Positions 44,901 through 52,695 of a stretch of DNA of 64,000 nucleotides are shown one piece after another. This DNA comes from JAHEJA01 sp965657215. GTDB taxonomy: Bacteria; Pseudomonadota; Alphaproteobacteria; Rhodobacterales; Rhodobacteraceae. The stretch is taken from the NCBI GenBank assembly GCA_965657215.1, contig CBFHNR010000011.1, positions 1 to 64,000 of the forward strand, read 5' to 3'. Under the pieces are notes generated by a model. That model was not told where the DNA came from, searched no databases, and saw only the letters and a program-made list of their open reading frames with translations. How positions within the stretch are numbered: position 1 is the first letter of the stretch; the number at the start of each line of letters is the position of its first letter. A program made the translations under genes and the position numbers.

Positions 44901-45489
44901 AAAGCCAGCGCAGCACAAAGATTTGCTTAAAACGGTTCTGTCCAAAGTCGAGCTTGCCTATCAAAACCTAGAAAGTGTTGAGCTAGGTGTAACGACAGTC
45001 GATCACTATTTTGATACGTTGGGTGGTATATCTCGGGCGGTCAAACGCGCCCGCAATGGCCAAGACATTGATGTCTATATCTCAGATCACACCAAGGGGC
45101 GCGGGACCGTGCGCAGCCTGTCCGATCAGGTGGCCTTGGAAACGCGATCAAGATCGCTCAACCCGAAATTCTATGAGGCCTTATTGGATCACGGAGCCGA
45201 GGGCGTGCGTCAACTCGAGGCACATGTCACGAACACAATGGGATGGTCTGCCACAACCGGCAAAGTTGAACCATGGGTATATCAACGCATCAGCGAAACT
45301 TTTGTCTTGGACAAAGAGATGCGGGATCGTTTGGCGGAGCTTAATCCAACCGCAAGCTCACGTATGGCCAACCGGTTACTAGAGGCGACAGATCGCGCCT
45401 ATTGGTCCCCAGATGCAGAAACCATCGAAGCGCTTCAAAATGCAGCCGACGCACTTGAGGACAGGATGGAAGGAATAGCGGCACAATGA
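41926..45489 (+). CDS. bchH: Magnesium chelatase subunit BchH
   Basis: A 1187-residue porphyrin-binding catalytic subunit that inserts Mg2+ into protoporphyrin IX together with BchI and BchD. CobN-type segments include GCEGCAYACKAAD, FGMHGALEFMPGKQVGL and DPEQNFIKANVLDHM. Length equals the family norm when ATG 41926 is used; the frame is open 45 codons further inside bchB but that part is not BchH-like. The stop overlaps the ATG of a micro-ORF. Confidence 0.96.
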   Translation: MRDSGLDIAPYRIAIITLDAHNARPCERALAAMAGDFPGLQVDIFAAAQWGEDPKSFDAAKQAIEQANIVVVNLLFLEEHVKPLLPVLLARRDHCDAMVSIICDAELVKLTRMGTLDMGAPESGTMALLKRLRGSSKPSTETGEKKMRMLRRLPKILKYIPGKAQDLRAWFLVMQYWLGGTDDNIEAMLRFLMSRYCSIQDWAGARVEPPKEYPDVGLYHPDLPDRITDKMSDLPQLSAPVGRVGLVLMRSYVLSGDRAHYDAVIRGFEAQNIQVVPAFAGGLDARPAIDGYFQDNGVAQVDALVSLSGFSLVGGPAYNNTDAAVEILSGLNIPYIAAHPLEFQTLSQWAVSKGGLGPIETTMLVALPELDGATNPTVFAGRHGEQGGCEGCAYACKAADIRAMAPCFERIDALVSRTKKLVELRTSTQADRKVAVVLFGFPPNAGAAGTAAYLDVFASLHNTLLGMKADGYTLDVPDTVEELREAVLGGNAKQFGQDANVAHRLGGDWIVRNTPWLDEIEAQWGSAPGRVQSDGSSVFVLGHQFGNVFVGLQPAFGYEGDPMRLLFEGGFAPTHAFSSFYQWLNTEFNADAILHFGMHGALEFMPGKQVGLNGNDWPDRLIGDLPNIYLYACNNPSEASLAKRRSNAVTITHLTPPVSAAGLYKGLQELKDSLTRWREMAGDDPHRAELEELIVQQGEAVDFDTSDVSKLWVTLLETEEALVPEGLHVVGRPLSKDQSAAYITAAGIEVTDQHAPLSELLGRSTEIPAILNALNAGFTSPVAGGDVVRSLDILPTGRNIHAFDPFRMPTTFACRQGDEQARMLLETHASLPKTVALVLWGSDNIKSDGTQIAQALALMGAKPRFDSFGRLSGADLIPLNELGRPRVDVIMTLSGIFRDLLPLQTKMLAEAAYKAACADEDPEQNFIKANVLDHMAKTGSDLETSALRIFSNAEGAYGSNVNQLVDSSSFDEEDELADAYETRKSFAYGRSGKPAQHKDLLKTVLSKVELAYQNLESVELGVTTVDHYFDTLGGISRAVKRARNGQDIDVYISDHTKGRGTVRSLSDQVALETRSRSLNPKFYEALLDHGAEGVRQLEAHVTNTMGWSATTGKVEPWVYQRISETFVLDKEMRDRLAELNPTASSRMANRLLEATDRAYWSPDAETIEALQNAADALEDRMEGIAAQ

Positions 45490-45557
45490 CCAATTTTCAC
45501 ACAGACCCCGTTCACACAGACCACATTCACCCAGACCCCGAAAGGCATCTCTCATGA
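45486..45557 (+). CDS. 23-codon His/Asp-rich micro-ORF bridging bchH and bchL
   Basis: ATG 45486 overlaps the bchH stop (ATGA), and TGA 45555-45557 overlaps the bchL ATG 45554 (ATGA). The frame fills the whole 64-base bchH-bchL gap. It encodes HTDPVHTDHIHPDP flanked by short ends, built of three 15-bp repeats. It has five His and four Asp in 23 residues. It may serve only to carry ribosomes from bchH to bchL, or be a metal-binding peptide, or be fortuitous. bchL also has its own AAAGG. Confidence 0.4.
   Translation: MTNFHTDPVHTDHIHPDPERHLS
45496..45540 (+). repeat. Three 15-bp tandem repeats between bchH and bchL
   Basis: Units 45496-45510 (TTCACACAGACCCCG), 45511-45525 (TTCACACAGACCACA) and 45526-45540 (TTCACCCAGACCCCG) follow without gaps. 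The unit length is a multiple of three, so expansion or contraction would keep the micro-ORF in frame. Confidence 0.9.
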
Positions 45558-46453
45558 GCCCATTAGATAAAGCAGCCCCACAATTGCGTGGCCTTGATGG
45601 GGAAGGATCCGTCCAAGTTCACCAGGATCCAGATACCCAAATCACGGGCGCCAAAGTCTTTTCCGTTTACGGCAAAGGCGGGATTGGCAAATCAACGACC
45701 AGTTCCAATTTGTCAGCGGCCTTTTCCAAATTGGGAAAGCGTGTTTTGCAAATCGGCTGTGATCCCAAACACGACAGCACATTTACCCTTACGGGATCAT
45801 TGGTTCCCACGGTGATTGATATCTTGAAAGAGGTCGATTTTCACGCCGAGGAATTGCGCCCAGAGGATTTTGTCTTTGAGGGCTTTAACGGTGTGAAATG
45901 TGTCGAAGCGGGTGGTCCGCCAGCGGGAACGGGCTGTGGCGGCTATGTTGTCGGCCAAACAGTCAAGCTTCTGAAGCAACACCATCTTTTGGATGAAACG
46001 GATGTTGTTATCTTTGACGTGCTTGGGGATGTTGTCTGCGGTGGCTTTGCCGCACCTCTTCAACATGCAGACCGTGCGCTCATTGTGACTGCAAATGATT
46101 TTGACAGCATTTATGCGATGAACCGTATTATTGCTGCGGTTCAAGCAAAATCCAACAACTACAAAGTGCGCCTCGCAGGGTGCGTTGCTAATCGGTCCAA
46201 AGACACAGACGAAGTTGATCGCTATTGCAAAACCGTGGGCTTTAATCGCATCGCGCATATGCCTGATGTGGATGTCATTCGACGCTCGCGCCTCAAAAAG
46301 AAAACCCTGTTTGAGATGGATTTAGACGATGAAGTGGCCGCGGTGCAGCGGGAATATATTCGCCTTGCGGAAACACTTTGGAGTGGCACAGAGCCATTGG
46401 CCCCCGCCCCAATGGAGGATCGTGACATTTTTGAATTACTAGGATTTGATTAA
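45554..46453 (+). CDS. bchL: Dark-operative protochlorophyllide reductase iron protein BchL
   Basis: A 299-residue NifH-like ATPase. The P-loop YGKGGIGKSTTSSN is at about 39-52. Cluster cysteines lie in AGTGCGGYVVG and GDVVCGGFAAP and hold a bridging [4Fe-4S] cluster between two subunits. It drives electrons to BchN-BchB. AAAGG lies eight bases before ATG 45554. It overlaps bchM by one base (TAATG). Confidence 0.96.
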   Translation: MSPLDKAAPQLRGLDGEGSVQVHQDPDTQITGAKVFSVYGKGGIGKSTTSSNLSAAFSKLGKRVLQIGCDPKHDSTFTLTGSLVPTVIDILKEVDFHAEELRPEDFVFEGFNGVKCVEAGGPPAGTGCGGYVVGQTVKLLKQHHLLDETDVVIFDVLGDVVCGGFAAPLQHADRALIVTANDFDSIYAMNRIIAAVQAKSNNYKVRLAGCVANRSKDTDEVDRYCKTVGFNRIAHMPDVDVIRRSRLKKKTLFEMDLDDEVAAVQREYIRLAETLWSGTEPLAPAPMEDRDIFELLGFD

Positions 46454-47124
46454 TGAACTACGCGAAGACCTTATCACGGGTTGAAACTTATTTTGACACA
46501 ACGGCGACCAAGACATGGGAGCGTCTGACCTCTGATGCGCCTGTGTCGCGCATTCGTCAAACTGTGCGCGCTGGGCGGGATCAGATGCGTGCCAAACTCT
46601 TGGATCAACTCCCCCAAGATTTAACAGGCTTGCGTGTTTTGGATGCAGGTTGCGGTGTTGGGCAATTGTCTCAAGAGCTGGTTCTTCGCGGTGCAGATGT
46701 GTTCGCAACGGACATAAGCCCATCCTTGATTGACATCGCCAAGAAACGGATCGCCCCTGATTTACAGGACAAGATCGAATTTGTTGTGGGGGATATGTTG
46801 GATCCCGCTCTCGGTCGCTTTGATCATGTCATCGCGATGGATAGTTTGATCTATTATTCCGAAGCTGATCTCGCATCCGCCATCGGATCATTGGTGTCGC
46901 GAACCCGTGGGCAAGTGAACTTTACCGTGGCGCCAAAAACGCCATTGCTTATGGCAATGTGGTATGCGGGCAAATTGGCGCCCAAGGGCGACAAATCCCC
47001 AATCATGGTGCCCCAATCAGCCAAATCCCTTAATAGTAGCCTCGGGGCGTCAGCCCAGATTGTGGACCTTGGCCGCATCACATCAGGGTTTTATATTTCA
47101 CAAGCGCTGGGAGCCCATTCATGA
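46453..47124 (+). CDS. bchM: Mg-protoporphyrin IX O-methyltransferase BchM
   Basis: A 223-residue class I SAM-dependent methyltransferase. Motif I is VLDAGCGVGQLSQELVLRGA at about 58-77. It methylates the C13 propionate of Mg-protoporphyrin IX, giving the substrate of AcsF. It is coupled to bchL upstream and to lhaA downstream (ATGA). Confidence 0.95.
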   Translation: MNYAKTLSRVETYFDTTATKTWERLTSDAPVSRIRQTVRAGRDQMRAKLLDQLPQDLTGLRVLDAGCGVGQLSQELVLRGADVFATDISPSLIDIAKKRIAPDLQDKIEFVVGDMLDPALGRFDHVIAMDSLIYYSEADLASAIGSLVSRTRGQVNFTVAPKTPLLMAMWYAGKLAPKGDKSPIMVPQSAKSLNSSLGASAQIVDLGRITSGFYISQALGAHS

Positions 47125-48557
47125 CCTCCCATTCTTGGACACAGATGACACGCGCAATGTTGCCATTTGCTGATGCCGCAAGTGCGAGCTTGCCATTGGC
47201 GCAACTCTTGCGGCTGTCTTTGTTCCAAGTATCTGTCGGTATGGCGAGTGTCCTACTTCTTGGGACACTCAATCGGGTCATGATTGTTGAATTGAGCGTC
47301 CCCGCAATGATCGTGGCAATAATGATCGCATTGCCGGTTCTGATTGCTCCGTTTCGGGCAGTATTAGGATTTCGCTCTGACAACTATCGCTCTGCCATCG
47401 GCTGGAAGCGGGTGCCGTTCATCTGGTTCGGCTCGTTATGGCAAATGGGTGGTTTGGCTGTTATGCCATTTGCCTTGATTGTTTTGTCAGGGGATCAAAC
47501 ATTGGGTCCGGCTTGGGCGGGCGAAATCCTTGCGGCTTTGGCGTTTTTGATGACGGGCTTAGGGTTGCATATGACGCAAACGGCTGGGCTTGCATTGGCC
47601 AGTGATCGGGCCAGTGACGAGACACGCCACCGCGTCGTTGCGTTGCTCTATGTGATGTATTTGATCGGCATGGGGATATCCGCCTTGATTATCGGCTATC
47701 TATTGCGTGATTTTTCGAATTTGACATTGATCCGCGTGGTCCAAGGAACGGCTCTGGTGGGGCTCGTGTTGAACTTGATCGCGCTTTGGAAACAAGAAGC
47801 GATGCGCCCGATGACCAAGGGTGAGCGCGCTGCGCCGCGTCCTGCGTTTGCGCAAGCCTGGGCAGATCTCATCGCGACGGGATCTGCGCTCCGGCTCATG
47901 GTGATTGTTTTTGTGGGAACGCTTGCGTTTAATATGCAAGACGTCCTGTTAGAACCCTATGGCGGCGAGATTTTAGGATTGAGTGTCGGCACGACAACGT
48001 GGTTAAGCGCGGCTTGGTCTTTTGGGGCTTTGATCGGTTTGGCCTGTGCTGCGAAACGGCTAAAGCAGCATCAACATCCGCATCGCTTGATGTTGCAGGC
48101 GCTTATTGTGGGCTTGCTCGCCTTTCCTATGGTGATCATTGCAACGCCTCTTGGCTCCGCTGGCATCTTCTTTTTAGGCGCTCTCTGTGTCGGATTAGGT
48201 TCTGGGCTTTTCGCAGTTGCCACGTTGATTGCTGCAATGACCTTGCCCGTCACCCAAAACGCAGGTCGCGGACTTGTATTGGGTGTCTGGGGAGCGGCCC
48301 AAGCAACGGCGGCAGGATGCGCAATCGCTTTGGGTGGCATCTTGCGCGATGTTTTTGCTCAATTGGCCAATAGCGGCGTGTTTGGGCCCAATTGGACGGG
48401 GGCATCCCTTGGCTATATCGCAGTCTATCAGACGGAAATTATCCTTTTGATCCTCTGCCTCATTATTCACGCACCTCTTTTGCGATTACCGCAATCGACA
48501 ACTTCCAATTCTGACACGGGATCAGAGGGCATTCGGCTCGCTGATTTCCCAATGTGA
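47121..48557 (+). CDS. lhaA: Light-harvesting 1 assembly protein LhaA (PucC family)
   Basis: A 478-residue protein with about 12 membrane segments, a PucC-family major-facilitator relative (GTLNRVMIVELSVPAMIVA, KRVPFIWFGSLWQMGG, QDVLLEPYGGEILGLSV). In Rhodobacter LhaA is needed for LH1 assembly. It is second to the bchG-linked paralogue in this window. The stop is 27 bases before puhA. Confidence 0.93.
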   Translation: MTSHSWTQMTRAMLPFADAASASLPLAQLLRLSLFQVSVGMASVLLLGTLNRVMIVELSVPAMIVAIMIALPVLIAPFRAVLGFRSDNYRSAIGWKRVPFIWFGSLWQMGGLAVMPFALIVLSGDQTLGPAWAGEILAALAFLMTGLGLHMTQTAGLALASDRASDETRHRVVALLYVMYLIGMGISALIIGYLLRDFSNLTLIRVVQGTALVGLVLNLIALWKQEAMRPMTKGERAAPRPAFAQAWADLIATGSALRLMVIVFVGTLAFNMQDVLLEPYGGEILGLSVGTTTWLSAAWSFGALIGLACAAKRLKQHQHPHRLMLQALIVGLLAFPMVIIATPLGSAGIFFLGALCVGLGSGLFAVATLIAAMTLPVTQNAGRGLVLGVWGAAQATAAGCAIALGGILRDVFAQLANSGVFGPNWTGASLGYIAVYQTEIILLILCLIIHAPLLRLPQSTTSNSDTGSEGIRLADFPM

Positions 48558-48584
48558 TCAGTGTAATTTTGAAAGGATACTGAC

Positions 48585-49352
48585 ATGACGACAGCATTTA
48601 TTGGAAACTTTGACCTCGCCAGTGCCGCGCTTTGGCTGTTCTGGATATTTTTTGCTTTGCTCATTTTCTATATTCAGCGCGAAAATATGCGCGAAGGATA
48701 CCCGCTAGAAAATGACGATGGCACAGAAGCCGCCAACCAAGGGCCGTTTCCTTTACCTGAGCCAAAAACCTTTAAGCTTCCGCATGGTCGGGGTGAGGCA
48801 ACATTTCCAAACACAGACGGAGAACGTCGTGAGGTCGCCCTAGAGCAAACCAACAAAGCAAACGGATACCCATTTGAACCTACCGGCGACCCGATGAAGG
48901 ACGGCGTTGGTCCCGCATCTTGGGCGGCGCGCCGCGATGTTGCCGAGCTTGATGCACATGGTCATCCAAAGATCATCCCACTCTCGGGAAGTGATAAATT
49001 CTTTGTCTCTGCGGGACGTGATCCGCGTGGATTGCCTGTCATGGCGGGTGATGGTGAAATCGTGGGCATGATCTCAGACATGTGGATCGATGAACCAGAG
49101 CAGCTTGTTCGCTATTTGGAAATCGAACTTGATGCTTCATTTGGAGAGGGAACGCGTTTGGTTCCAATGACCTTGGCGCGCATTCATTCAAACCGTGTCG
49201 CGATCAAGTCGATCTTTGGCAAGCACTTCAATGATGTCCCCAAGCATAAGGCCGTCAATCAAGTGACCTTGTTAGAAGAGGACAAGATTTCCGCCTATTA
49301 CGCTGGTGGAACGCTTTATGCCTCTGCTGAACGCCAAAATCCGCAACTCTAA
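48585..49352 (+). CDS. puhA: Photosynthetic reaction centre H subunit
   Basis: A 255-residue subunit. One N-terminal membrane helix (about 12-31, LWLFWIFFALLIFYIQRENM) is followed by a cytoplasmic PRC-barrel domain with GRDPRGLPVMAGDGEIVG. It caps the L/M core on the cytoplasmic side and guides protons to QB. AAAGGA precedes the ATG. The puf genes for L and M are outside the window. Confidence 0.96.
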   Translation: MTTAFIGNFDLASAALWLFWIFFALLIFYIQRENMREGYPLENDDGTEAANQGPFPLPEPKTFKLPHGRGEATFPNTDGERREVALEQTNKANGYPFEPTGDPMKDGVGPASWAARRDVAELDAHGHPKIIPLSGSDKFFVSAGRDPRGLPVMAGDGEIVGMISDMWIDEPEQLVRYLEIELDASFGEGTRLVPMTLARIHSNRVAIKSIFGKHFNDVPKHKAVNQVTLLEEDKISAYYAGGTLYASAERQNPQL

Positions 49353-49371
49353 ATCACGTTAGGGACCTGAG

Positions 49372-50010
49372 ATGTCACATGATGATTTCGCATTCGAACC
49401 AATCAAAGGCCTGCCTCAAGAGCCGCCACGCGGCGAGGTTATCCTTTGGCAGGGGAGACCACATTGGTGGCGTTTGACCGTGGAGTCACTGAACCTTTGG
49501 TGGGTTGTGGGATATTTTGTCTGTCTCGGCCTCTGGCGGTTTGTGAGCGTCATTGATGTGTTCACGCTGTCACGCGCTATTGCGGTCTCGGTTCCCTTTT
49601 TGATCTTAGGGGGGATAACGGCGTTGATGTTGATGATTGTGGGATATGTGCAAGCGCGCTCAACAGTTTACACCATCACGAACCGACGCGTGGCAATGCG
49701 CGTCGGGGCGGCTTTGACTGTGACGTTGAACGTGCCTTTCACACAAATTGAAAACGCATCTGTGGCGCGGGGCAAGTCAGGAACTGGGAATATTGCCTTA
49801 GACACAGTTGGGCACACACCGTTTTCCTTTCTCGTTCTATGGCCACATGCACGCCCGTGGCATTTTGCCAAACCTCAACCCACGCTGAGAAGCATTCCCA
49901 ATGTGACAGAGGTTTCTGATGTTTTAGCCAAGGCCGCGAAAGCACGCATAATCGAAGTCGAAAATAGCCAAGATGCCTCAGCCCCAGAGCTGAGCATAGC
50001 TGCGCAATAG
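49372..50010 (+). CDS. puhB: Photosynthetic complex assembly protein PuhB
   Basis: A 212-residue membrane protein with an N-terminal cytoplasmic part (GEVILWQGRPHWWRLTVESL) and about three membrane segments, in a PH-like domain fold typical of PuhB. In Rhodobacter it aids reaction-centre assembly. It follows puhA by 19 bases. Confidence 0.93.
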   Translation: MSHDDFAFEPIKGLPQEPPRGEVILWQGRPHWWRLTVESLNLWWVVGYFVCLGLWRFVSVIDVFTLSRAIAVSVPFLILGGITALMLMIVGYVQARSTVYTITNRRVAMRVGAALTVTLNVPFTQIENASVARGKSGTGNIALDTVGHTPFSFLVLWPHARPWHFAKPQPTLRSIPNVTEVSDVLAKAAKARIIEVENSQDASAPELSIAAQ

Positions 50011-50016
50011 GATCTG

Positions 50017-50487
50017 ATGATGAGCTCAACACGACACAACGACCAAGAAGAAACCATTCCACGCATTGCTTTGTTGGCAATGTTTGCTTTGGTCGTCGTC
50101 GTGTTATGCGCGGTCAGCGTTGCACGTTATCTCGGGATGCCGACGGTTGCAAAACCGCCTGTCTCCGAGGTACGCGCGCAGGCATCGCTTTATCTCTTTG
50201 GACAACAAAGCGGTGCGGTTCGCGTTTTAGACGAACATGGGGCTGTCCTTGCCGATCTCGATGGTGAGGAGGGTGGTTTCGTATCCGGTGTTGCCCGTGT
50301 GATTGAACGGGAACGTCAAAAAATTGGGGCCGACTTAGAGGCACCCGTGCATGTCCGTTGGCATGAGAACAATCGTATTTCAATTTTTGACCCACAGACC
50401 AGTTGGCAAGCGGATCTGATGGGCTTTGGCGCGGATAATTCCCGCGCATTTGCCATGCTTGTAGCCAAAGCAACAGAAGGGAACTAA
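50017..50487 (+). CDS. puhC: Photosynthetic complex assembly protein PuhC
   Basis: A 156-residue protein with one membrane helix (about 16-38) and a periplasmic domain (SLYLFGQQSGAVRVLDEHGA). PuhC helps organise reaction centre and LH1. Either ATG 50017 or ATG 50020 may start; the second has better SD spacing from TAGGA. Confidence 0.9.
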   Translation: MMSSTRHNDQEETIPRIALLAMFALVVVVLCAVSVARYLGMPTVAKPPVSEVRAQASLYLFGQQSGAVRVLDEHGAVLADLDGEEGGFVSGVARVIERERQKIGADLEAPVHVRWHENNRISIFDPQTSWQADLMGFGADNSRAFAMLVAKATEGN

Positions 50488-50489
50488 AA

Positions 50490-50786
50490 ATGGGAATTTT
50501 TACACGCGACAGAGAACAGGTGCCTTGTACCGTTGAGATCAGTCATAAATTTGAAAGCCTGCATGCCCATGTCCGCTTTAATAATGGGGCGGTCATTCAC
50601 CCAGGTGATGAAGTCCAAGTTCAAGGGCCAGAAATTATGGCCCCCTTTGGCGAAGTTGTTAGCGAAGATCGTGATGCGATAATCCTTCGCGCCAGTTTGC
50701 TTGAACGTCTCTGGACCAAAGCCACGGGCGATTTCGAGGTTATGGAACTTTGTGAGTTTTCATTTTCTGAGGAGGCAACGCTATGA
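50490..50786 (+). CDS. Conserved hypothetical between puhC and acsF
   Basis: A 98-residue soluble protein in the position of the conserved 'hyp' gene found in puhABC-hyp-acsF-puhE of aerobic phototrophs. It is beta-rich (VHIPGDEVQVQGPEI-like core, here GAVIHPGDEVQVQGPEIMAP). The function is unknown; its strict linkage suggests a role in cyclase function or complex assembly. It overlaps acsF by ATGA. Confidence 0.85.
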   Translation: MGIFTRDREQVPCTVEISHKFESLHAHVRFNNGAVIHPGDEVQVQGPEIMAPFGEVVSEDRDAIILRASLLERLWTKATGDFEVMELCEFSFSEEATL

Positions 50787-51880
50787 ATATGCATTCCGCC
50801 GACGCGACAACCGCAGAAGAAGCCATTTCGATCCAAGAGGCAATGGATAGCGACATGGCAACCGAAGTTGCGATGCAAGACACCTTGCTCACGCCACGGT
50901 TTTATACGACTGATTTTGATGAATTAGATGCCATCGATGTCAGCAATATCCGCGATGAATGGGATCCACTCATTGCGCAAATGGTGAGTGATCCAAACAA
51001 GGGTCATTTTAAAAAGAATGCCGATTGGGATGAGGTCGATTGGAACGGTATGGAGCCCACCTTGAAAAAGGAACTCATCGATTTCTTGATCAGCTCATGC
51101 ACCGCTGAATTTTCTGGATGCGTCCTTTACAAAGAGATGAAGCGGCGCGGCTCTAACAAAGAGATCACGCAGCTTTTCCAACTAATGGCACGCGATGAGG
51201 CGCGTCATGCAGGCTTTATCAACGATGCCTTGCGCGAAGCTGGTGTTGCCGTGAATTTAGGGTTTTTGACTCAAAAGAAAAAATACACCTATTTCCGCCC
51301 CAAGTTTATTTATTATGCCACATATCTGTCTGAAAAAATTGGATATGCGCGCTATATTACGATTTTCCGTCATTTGGAAAAGCACCCTGAATTCCGCTTT
51401 CACCCAATTTTCAAGTGGTTTGAAGAATGGTGCAATGATGAATTTTCACATGGCGAAGCCTTCGCGTTGTTGATGAAAACCGATCCGAAATTGACCAGTG
51501 GCCTCAATGTGTGGTGGATCAAGTTTTTCCTCACTGCTGTCTATGCAACGATGTATATCCGCGACCATCAACGTCCTGCATTTCACAAAGCGCTTGGGGT
51601 TGATCCAGATTGGTATGCGCATGAAGTTTTTACCAAGACGTCTAAACTCACCCAGCAAATTTTCCCGATCACTTTGGACATTGAACATCCCCGTTGGGCG
51701 CGTGGTTTGAAAAAGCTTCAAGTGGCCAATGTTGATCTTGCAAATGCAAAACGGGACGGTCGCAAACTTGCGCAGTTGGGCGCGAGCCTGCGTGCAGGTC
51801 TGGCTTTTGTATCGCTCTATTTCATCCCTGCGAACAAACATAATGTTCCAGAGGTGACGACAATGGTACCTGCGTATTAA
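50783..51880 (+). CDS. acsF: Aerobic Mg-protoporphyrin monomethyl ester cyclase AcsF
   Basis: A 365-residue di-iron oxidative cyclase that forms ring E using O2. The two ligand motifs are MARDEARHAGF and CNDEFSHGEAF (E-x2-H type). No bchE (the anaerobic radical-SAM form) is in the window, which fits obligately aerobic pigment synthesis. It overlaps both neighbours, with puhE by TAATG. Confidence 0.96.
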   Translation: MNMHSADATTAEEAISIQEAMDSDMATEVAMQDTLLTPRFYTTDFDELDAIDVSNIRDEWDPLIAQMVSDPNKGHFKKNADWDEVDWNGMEPTLKKELIDFLISSCTAEFSGCVLYKEMKRRGSNKEITQLFQLMARDEARHAGFINDALREAGVAVNLGFLTQKKKYTYFRPKFIYYATYLSEKIGYARYITIFRHLEKHPEFRFHPIFKWFEEWCNDEFSHGEAFALLMKTDPKLTSGLNVWWIKFFLTAVYATMYIRDHQRPAFHKALGVDPDWYAHEVFTKTSKLTQQIFPITLDIEHPRWARGLKKLQVANVDLANAKRDGRKLAQLGASLRAGLAFVSLYFIPANKHNVPEVTTMVPAY

Positions 51881-52695
51881 TGTCTAACCCGGTCGTCATA
51901 GCGAGCCTAAGTGCGATATTTAGCTGGTGGTTGTTCACTGGTGTGATTTTGCTTGTGGTTCGGCTTGGCGATCGGTTTGACACCTCGGTGCGTACCTCGT
52001 TGTGCTGGGCAAGTTTTCCCATAGCTTTGCTCGGTGTTTGGGGCATGATGAGCACGGCGCATCTCTCAAGTCTAAGCGCTGTTTACGGTGCGTTTCTATC
52101 AGCTTTGTTGATTTGGGGCTGGATTGAATTCGCCTTTTTAACAGGGGTCATCACGGGGCCAAACCGAACGGAATGCCCCAAAGATATCAATGAATTGGAG
52201 CGTTTTATTCGCGCTTGGGGAACGCTTGCCTATCACGAAATCGCTTTGCTCGTTGCTCTCATGTTGGTGATTTTTGTCACATGGGGCGCGACCAACACAT
52301 TTGGCGCTTGGACCTTTATCATCTTGTATGGCGCGCGTGTCTTTGCAAAACTTAATCTCTATTTCGGTGTGCCAAGGGTGAATGTCGAATTCATCCCCAA
52401 AGCCTTGACCCATCTGATTAGCCATTTCAAAATTGCAGCGTTGAATTGGTTTTTCCCGCTCTCAGTCACTTTGCTCACCTTTGCCCTTGGCTGTTGGGTC
52501 GAGCGCATTTTTGCCTCCAGCTCGGTCGAAGAGATCACGGGGTTTACCCTCCTTGCTGCGATGACCTCAATGGCATTGCTTGAGCATTGGGTGATGGTGT
52601 TACCTGTCCCCGATGCACGTTTATGGCGCTGGATGCTGCCACAAAAAGAAACTGTTACCACTCCGATACGTCGAAAGGATTCCCATGGATTATGA
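51880..52695 (+). CDS. puhE: Photosynthetic complex assembly protein PuhE
   Basis: A 271-residue protein with about seven membrane segments (DUF3623-type), including FLTGVITGPNRTECP and FGVPRVNVEFIPK. PuhE limits bacteriochlorophyll production and affects reaction-centre level in Rhodobacter. It overlaps hemA by 11 bases. Confidence 0.92.
   Translation: MSNPVVIASLSAIFSWWLFTGVILLVVRLGDRFDTSVRTSLCWASFPIALLGVWGMMSTAHLSSLSAVYGAFLSALLIWGWIEFAFLTGVITGPNRTECPKDINELERFIRAWGTLAYHEIALLVALMLVIFVTWGATNTFGAWTFIILYGARVFAKLNLYFGVPRVNVEFIPKALTHLISHFKIAALNWFFPLSVTLLTFALGCWVERIFASSSVEEITGFTLLAAMTSMALLEHWVMVLPVPDARLWRWMLPQKETVTTPIRRKDSHGL

Noticed and set aside
48570..48593. PpsR box in front of puhA
   Set aside because: TGTAA and TGACA are present, but the distance between TGT and ACA is 18 bases, not 12.
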